The notes under the pieces are model-generated. The model saw nothing but the letters and a program-made list of their open reading frames with translations. It had not been told where the DNA came from and made no database searches. A program made the position numbers and the translations under genes. From CANLBN01 sp047638515 (lineage in GTDB: Bacteria > Pseudomonadota > Gammaproteobacteria > Pseudomonadales > Cellvibrionaceae), in contig JBLIME010000092.1 in the NCBI GenBank assembly GCA_047638515.1, positions 1 to 9,885 of the forward strand: DNA of 9,885 nt, in the 5' to 3' direction. Positions 7,052-9,885 of this stretch are shown here, piece by piece; within the stretch, counting starts at the first letter, position 1, and each line of letters opens with the position of its first letter.

Positions 7052-7059
7052 AATAGGAG

Positions 7060-7079
7060 TACTGTTTGCTCATACAGTA
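7060..7079 (+). promoter_or_regulatory. LexA (SOS) operator of recA
   Basis: TACTGTTTGCTCATACAGTA contains CTG-N10-CAG (7062-7077) with symmetrical TA flanks. It covers the recA -35 hexamer, so LexA binding would occlude the promoter as in other gammaproteobacteria. It lies 8 bp after the pncC stop codon. Confidence 0.92.
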
Positions 7080-7094
7080 TTTTTATTGTATGAT
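7066..7094 (+). promoter_or_regulatory. recA sigma70 promoter
   Basis: TTGCTC (7066-7071) and TATGAT (7089-7094, 5/6) are separated by exactly 17 bp. The predicted start near 7101 gives a leader of about 113 nt. That leader contains an inverted repeat GTAAGT (7140-7145) with ACTTAC (7163-7168) before the recA ribosome binding site. The -35 lies inside the LexA operator. Confidence 0.82.
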
Positions 7095-7213
7095 TCTTGT
7101 CACAAGATATAAACTAATTATACAAGTTGTTTTCTCTTCGTAAGTAATCGTCAGTTAAATTGACTTACAATAGAGTGTACAGCTAAGTTCAAACCCGACA
7201 AATGAGGTGAGTT

Positions 7214-8269
7214 ATGGATTCTAACAAAGACAAAGCACTACAAGCAGCCTTGAGCCAAATTGAACGTCAATTTGGTAAAGGCACCGTCATGCGCATGGGT
7301 GACCGAGAGCTAGTTAAAATACCCGCTATATCTACGGGTTCACTCGGCTTAGATGTCGCCTTAGGTATCGGTGGTCTCCCACGTGGACGTATCGTAGAAA
7401 TTTATGGTCCCGAGTCCTCGGGCAAAACAACACTAACCTTACAAGTGATAGCCGAGGCTCAAAAAGCTGGCGGAACTTGTGCTTTTATTGATGCCGAGCA
7501 CGCACTCGACCCAATTTACGCTGCAAAGCTAGGCGTCAATGTTGATGATTTGATGATTTCTCAACCAGATACTGGTGAGCAAGCCTTAGAAGTCTCAGAT
7601 ATGTTGGTGCGTTCTGGCGCAATTGATGTGCTGGTCATCGACTCTGTTGCGGCGCTAACGCCGAAGGCTGAGATCGAGGGCGACATGGGTGATCATCATG
7701 TCGGTCTGCAAGCGCGATTAATGTCGCAAGCTCTGCGTAAAATTACCGGTAATATCAAAAATGCCAACTGTCTGGTTATATTTATTAACCAAATTCGTAT
7801 GAAGATTGGTGTGATGTTTGGTTCGCCAGAGACCACTACCGGTGGTAATGCACTTAAGTTTTACGCGTCAGTTCGGTTGGATATACGTCGCATTGGCGCC
7901 GTTAAGGATGGCGATGAAGTAACTGGAAGTGAAACTCGCGTAAAAGTAGTCAAAAACAAAGTGGCGCCACCGTTCAAGCAAGCAGAGTTTCAGATTATGT
8001 ACGGTGAGGGTATTAATTTAATGGGTGAGATTATTGATCTCGGCGTTAAGTTAGAGCTCGTCGACAAAGCGGGCGCTTGGTATAGCTACAAGGGCGAGAA
8101 GATTGGTCAAGGTAAAGCCAATGTTGGCAAGTTTTTAAAAGAACGACCCGAGATGGCAGCAGAAATTGAAAAGGCTATTCGCGATCGTTTATTGCCAAAA
8201 GAGGAAGATGCTAAAAAAGGTAACGTAGTTGAAATGACCGCAGACCTGTCGGCAACGTCTAAAGAATAA
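7214..8269 (+). CDS. recA: Recombinase RecA
   Basis: RecA forms the ATP-dependent filament on single-stranded DNA that drives homologous pairing and strand exchange and triggers LexA self-cleavage. It has 351 residues (E. coli 353). Walker A GPESSGKT is at 65-72 (K71), the catalytic glutamate E95 is in FIDAEHALDP, and Walker B VLVID is at 139-143. Loop L1 lies at about 155-164 with the less usual sequence GDMGDHH, and loop L2 in the conserved MFGSPETTTGGNALKF segment (201-216). The C-terminal tail is mixed charge (KEEDAKK...) rather than strongly acidic. The ATG has GAGG six bases upstream (7204-7207). It is driven by a LexA-controlled promoter and followed by weak terminator-like hairpins and recX. 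Confidence 0.99.
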   Translation: MDSNKDKALQAALSQIERQFGKGTVMRMGDRELVKIPAISTGSLGLDVALGIGGLPRGRIVEIYGPESSGKTTLTLQVIAEAQKAGGTCAFIDAEHALDPIYAAKLGVNVDDLMISQPDTGEQALEVSDMLVRSGAIDVLVIDSVAALTPKAEIEGDMGDHHVGLQARLMSQALRKITGNIKNANCLVIFINQIRMKIGVMFGSPETTTGGNALKFYASVRLDIRRIGAVKDGDEVTGSETRVKVVKNKVAPPFKQAEFQIMYGEGINLMGEIIDLGVKLELVDKAGAWYSYKGEKIGQGKANVGKFLKERPEMAAEIEKAIRDRLLPKEEDAKKGNVVEMTADLSATSKE

Positions 8270-8299
8270 AGATTATAAATCTTATACAGATTATTTTTT
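8269..8299 (+). terminator. Weak AT-rich terminator-like structure after recA
   Basis: Two mutually exclusive stems start at the recA stop codon: AAGATT/AATCTT (8269-8274 with 8278-8283) and AATCT/AGATT (8278-8282 with 8288-8292). The second is followed by ATTTTTT. The low GC content suggests partial termination, which would let a fraction of transcripts continue into recX, as known for E. coli recA-recX. Confidence 0.4.
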
Positions 8300-8314
8300 G
8301 AAGCTAAGGTATGT

Positions 8315-8347
8315 GCCTATCAAAATGCAAGCAGCAGCTTGATAGGC
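8315..8347 (+). repeat. 9-bp perfect hairpin between recA and recX
   Basis: GCCTATCAA (8315-8323) pairs with TTGATAGGC (8339-8347). The 15-nt loop can instead form CAAGC-AGCA-GCTTG, competing for part of the right arm. No U-tract follows. It probably limits or processes read-through from recA to recX rather than being a canonical terminator. Confidence 0.6.
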
Positions 8348-8444
8348 TTCACTCTGAGGTAGTATCTAGCAGACGTTTGTTATGGGCCCACTACAAAAAA
8401 TGTGGTTTGTTTAAATTTTAGCTTAATAAATCGGCCCCTAATTT

Positions 8445-8993
8445 ATGCTGTCCTCAACACTGCCAAAAAACGTTGTCAAAATGAGTGATTACGACAAACG
8501 CTCCACTACGTGCAATTCTGCTCCTATTGCTCTTGAACTAACTGGCGTCGACTATGCTGCAAAAAATAATGCGTTTCGCTACCTTGCTCGCAGAGAATAT
8601 TCTCGCCTTGAGTTATACCAACGGTTAATTACTAAAGGCTATGCCTCTGACACGGTTAATCATTTGCTTGATTACTTAGCAGAGAAAAATTACCAGAGTG
8701 ATGAGCGTTATACTGATATGTATATCCGTTATCGAGCGGGTGCCGGAGACGGGCCCTTCAAAATAACGATAGCTTTAAGAGCAAAGGGAATATTCGATAG
8801 CTTATCGAATATGGTCTTTGATCAACTTGCCATAGATTGGCTAGAGCGAGCACAGTCTGTAAAGGTCAAGCGTTTTGGTGACGGGCCTGCTCTCGATATC
8901 GTTGATCTTGCTAAGCAAATTCGTTTTCTAAAAAATAGAGGGTTTTATCAAGAGCATATCGACGGCGCTCTTAATTATTCTCGACCTTCCTAA
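8445..8993 (+). CDS. recX: Regulatory protein RecX
   Basis: RecX binds RecA filaments, inhibits their extension and limits RecA activity in the cytoplasm. It has 182 residues from the first ATG; E. coli RecX has 166. Three helical RecX repeats are recognisable: REYSRLELYQRLITKGY (50-66), the GPFKITIALRAKGI segment (103-116) and KQIRFLKNRGFYQEHIDGAL (157-176). The first ~38 residues are poorly conserved in character, and an internal ATG at 8481 (M13, giving 170 residues) is an equally plausible start, since neither has a visible Shine-Dalgarno. An in-frame stop at 8439 prevents further extension. No separate promoter is evident, so expression is probably by read-through from recA, about 175 bp upstream, which keeps RecX low relative to RecA. 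Confidence 0.93.
   Translation: MLSSTLPKNVVKMSDYDKRSTTCNSAPIALELTGVDYAAKNNAFRYLARREYSRLELYQRLITKGYASDTVNHLLDYLAEKNYQSDERYTDMYIRYRAGAGDGPFKITIALRAKGIFDSLSNMVFDQLAIDWLERAQSVKVKRFGDGPALDIVDLAKQIRFLKNRGFYQEHIDGALNYSRPS
8790..8812. repeat. 10-bp perfect inverted repeat inside recX
   Basis: ATATTCGATA (8790-8799) pairs exactly with TATCGAATAT (8803-8812) around the 3-nt loop GCT, within the coding sequence for the residues after ALRAKGI. As RNA it would be a tight hairpin in the middle of the recX message. Confidence 0.85.
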
Positions 8994-9029
8994 CCTGAGT
9001 CACATGTCAATTTCAATGCCAATCAATAA

Positions 9030-9058
9030 TAGACATAGCTAACGCGCCTCCCTATACT
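9030..9058 (+). promoter_or_regulatory. Sigma70 promoter for the riboswitch-receptor transcript
   Basis: TAGACA (9030-9035, 5/6) and TATACT (9053-9058, 5/6) are spaced exactly 17 bp apart. The start would be near 9065, giving a leader of about 375 nt containing the cobalamin riboswitch. A 7-bp inverted repeat CAGGCAC (9059-9065) with GTGCCTG (9074-9080) straddles the predicted start point. Its left arm would not be in the RNA, so it is better read as a possible DNA operator than as a recX terminator. Confidence 0.65.
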
Positions 9059-9097
9059 CAGGCACTGTAAAAGGTGCCTGTAGTCCATTAATGTTGG

Positions 9098-9282
9098 TTA
9101 TCGCTATAAACGTTAAACCAGTAACGCGATATACAGGGTAAACGGGAAGCTTGGTTAAATTCCAGCGCTGCCCCCGCAACGGTGAATATTTTCATTTGTT
9201 TTCTCAATATGTCATTATGGTAAAGCATTAAATGATGTATTGAAAAAGAAAATATAAGCCCGATACCGGCCTTTAGCGATCA
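9098..9282 (+). ncRNA. Cobalamin (B12) riboswitch
   Basis: This is an adenosylcobalamin-sensing leader RNA. Visible conserved blocks are the GGGAA element (9144-9148), GCTGCCCCCGCAACGGT (9167-9183) of the core junction, and the B12 box GCCCGATACCGGCC (9258-9271). The closing stem is ATCGCTA (9100-9106) with TAGCGAT (9274-9280). A long AT-rich peripheral arm spans about 9186-9255, with TCAATA (9204-9209) opposite TATTGA (9238-9243) inside it. Boundaries are approximate. Downstream hairpins (GATGG/CCATC at 9285-9306, and 9337-9365) are probably part of the expression platform. It lies directly upstream of a TonB-dependent receptor, the classical position for repression of B12 uptake by B12. Confidence 0.93.
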
Positions 9283-9336
9283 ACGATGGAGCGGAGGGCC
9301 GCCATCCAAGGTACCGGTTATTGTTATGTAATTACG

Positions 9337-9365
9337 GAGTAGCTTACATTTTTTGTAAGCTACTC
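9337..9365 (+). repeat. 12-bp perfect hairpin in the riboswitch expression platform
   Basis: GAGTAGCTTACA (9337-9348) pairs exactly with TGTAAGCTACTC (9354-9365), leaving a five-U loop. The U run is in the loop and no U-tract follows, so it is not a standard intrinsic terminator. It sits between the aptamer and the receptor start. Further on, CCTTAA (9396-9401) can pair with TTAAGG (9423-9428), which includes the AAGG of the weak ribosome binding site. That suggests translational control. Confidence 0.65.
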
Positions 9366-9440
9366 ATGCTGTTTAAATTCCCGCCTTGTATCCTCCCTTA
9401 ATCGCCTATTACTGTATTTATTTTAAGGCTATTGAGAAAC

Positions 9441-9885
9441 ATGAAAAAAATCATTTTACCATTTTGCGCATTACTTGCGACGGCACAACCAGTATTTGCT
9501 GAAGACGACGTCACCCAAATTATTATATCGGCAACGGGTTCTGAAGAATCGGAGGTTCTGGCGCCGGTTAGTTTGTCGGTGATCACTCAAAAAGATATTC
9601 AACTATCAGGTGCCAATACCTTAACGGAAGTTTTGCGTAGGCAGGCTAGTATTCAGATTAAAGATAGTATCGGTGATGGAAGCCGAGCATCTGTAAGTCT
9701 AAGAGGATTTGGGGCTAATAGCGCCAATAATGTGATGATTGTAGTTGACGGAAGAAAATTAAATAATCCATCACAAGAGGCACCATTATTAACATCTGTT
9801 TCATTAAAAGATATTGAGCGCATTGAAATTATTCAGGGCAGTGGTGGTGTTTTATATGGCGATCAAGCGGTTGGTGGCGTTATTA
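9441..9885 (+). CDS. TonB-dependent outer-membrane receptor, probable vitamin B12 (BtuB-type) transporter, 5' part
   Basis: The frame is open from this ATG through the end of the window (148 codons seen), so the gene is cut by the window edge. Residues 1-20 form a signal peptide (MKK, hydrophobic core, cleavage likely after PVFA). A TonB-box-like segment follows (DVTQIIISATG, about 23-33), then the plug domain: APVSLSVITQKDI, LRGFGANSANNVMIVVDGRKLNNP, and IERIEIIQGSGGVLYGDQAVGGVI near 128-148. Transport through the outer membrane would use TonB-ExbBD energy. The substrate is inferred from the B12 riboswitch upstream; the plug sequence alone fits many siderophore or cobalamin receptors, so I leave the symbol empty. 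The ribosome binding site is weak: AAGG at 9425-9428 is 12 nt away and GAG at 9434-9436 is close. A poor, occludable site is consistent with riboswitch control of translation. Confidence 0.93.
   Translation, partial: MKKIILPFCALLATAQPVFAEDDVTQIIISATGSEESEVLAPVSLSVITQKDIQLSGANTLTEVLRRQASIQIKDSIGDGSRASVSLRGFGANSANNVMIVVDGRKLNNPSQEAPLLTSVSLKDIERIEIIQGSGGVLYGDQAVGGVI

Noticed and set aside
7044..7059. Second possible LexA half-site just before the recA operator (ACTGTATA...)
   Set aside because: The right half reads GAG rather than CAG at the required spacing, and it overlaps the end of pncC.
9059..9080. Inverted repeat considered as the recX terminator
   Set aside because: No U-tract follows, and a strong promoter places the RNA start inside the repeat.
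9398..9586. Minus-strand open frame across the receptor start
   Set aside because: Antisense to a clear signal peptide and TonB-box region and without independent support.
1..9885. Search for tRNA, rRNA, CRISPR, transposase, phage or toxin-antitoxin genes
   Set aside because: No such signatures seen by eye on either strand; the window is housekeeping apart from the items reported.

Overview
The window is a DNA-repair and recombination neighbourhood of a gammaproteobacterium. MutS, TopB, RecA, RecX, PncC and the seven-iron ferredoxin FdxA all resemble enterobacterial and pseudomonad homologues in sequence, length and active-site numbering. The set fdxA-mutS with pncC-recA-recX is the classical pseudomonad/marine-gammaproteobacterial locus. 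The moderate GC content and a vitamin-B12-regulated outer-membrane receptor would fit a marine lineage such as Cellvibrionales or a relative, but genus cannot be fixed from this sequence.

Layout. On the minus strand, mutS (553-3252) is followed downstream by fdxA (50-373), which has its own candidate promoter in the gap. Reading the other way from mutS, topB (DNA topoisomerase III) runs on the plus strand and ends in an AT-rich hairpin terminator. Next comes an unusually long stretch without a recognisable gene (about 5631-6556). It holds a 12-bp perfect inverted repeat, a near-consensus CRP-type palindrome, several competing small hairpins and a four-copy hexanucleotide tandem repeat. Then come pncC, recA and recX, all plus strand. 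The window ends with a strong promoter, a cobalamin riboswitch and the first 148 codons of a TonB-dependent receptor, probably a BtuB-type B12 transporter.

How the genes fit together. MutS recognises mismatches, TopB resolves and decatenates recombination and replication intermediates, RecA carries out strand exchange and SOS induction, RecX restrains RecA filaments, and PncC recycles the NMN left by the NAD-dependent DNA ligase. There are two clear LexA (SOS) operators of the CTG-N10-CAG type. One is in the recA promoter, as expected. The other, closer to consensus, lies directly in front of the conserved topB start codon and inside the spurious 5' extension of the topB reading frame. The best new observation here is therefore that topB is probably an SOS gene in this organism and may be expressed from a leaderless or near-leaderless transcript.

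I found no phage, transposon, CRISPR, toxin-antitoxin or defence genes. Apart from the SOS-topB arrangement and the structured long intergenic region, this is ordinary housekeeping DNA.
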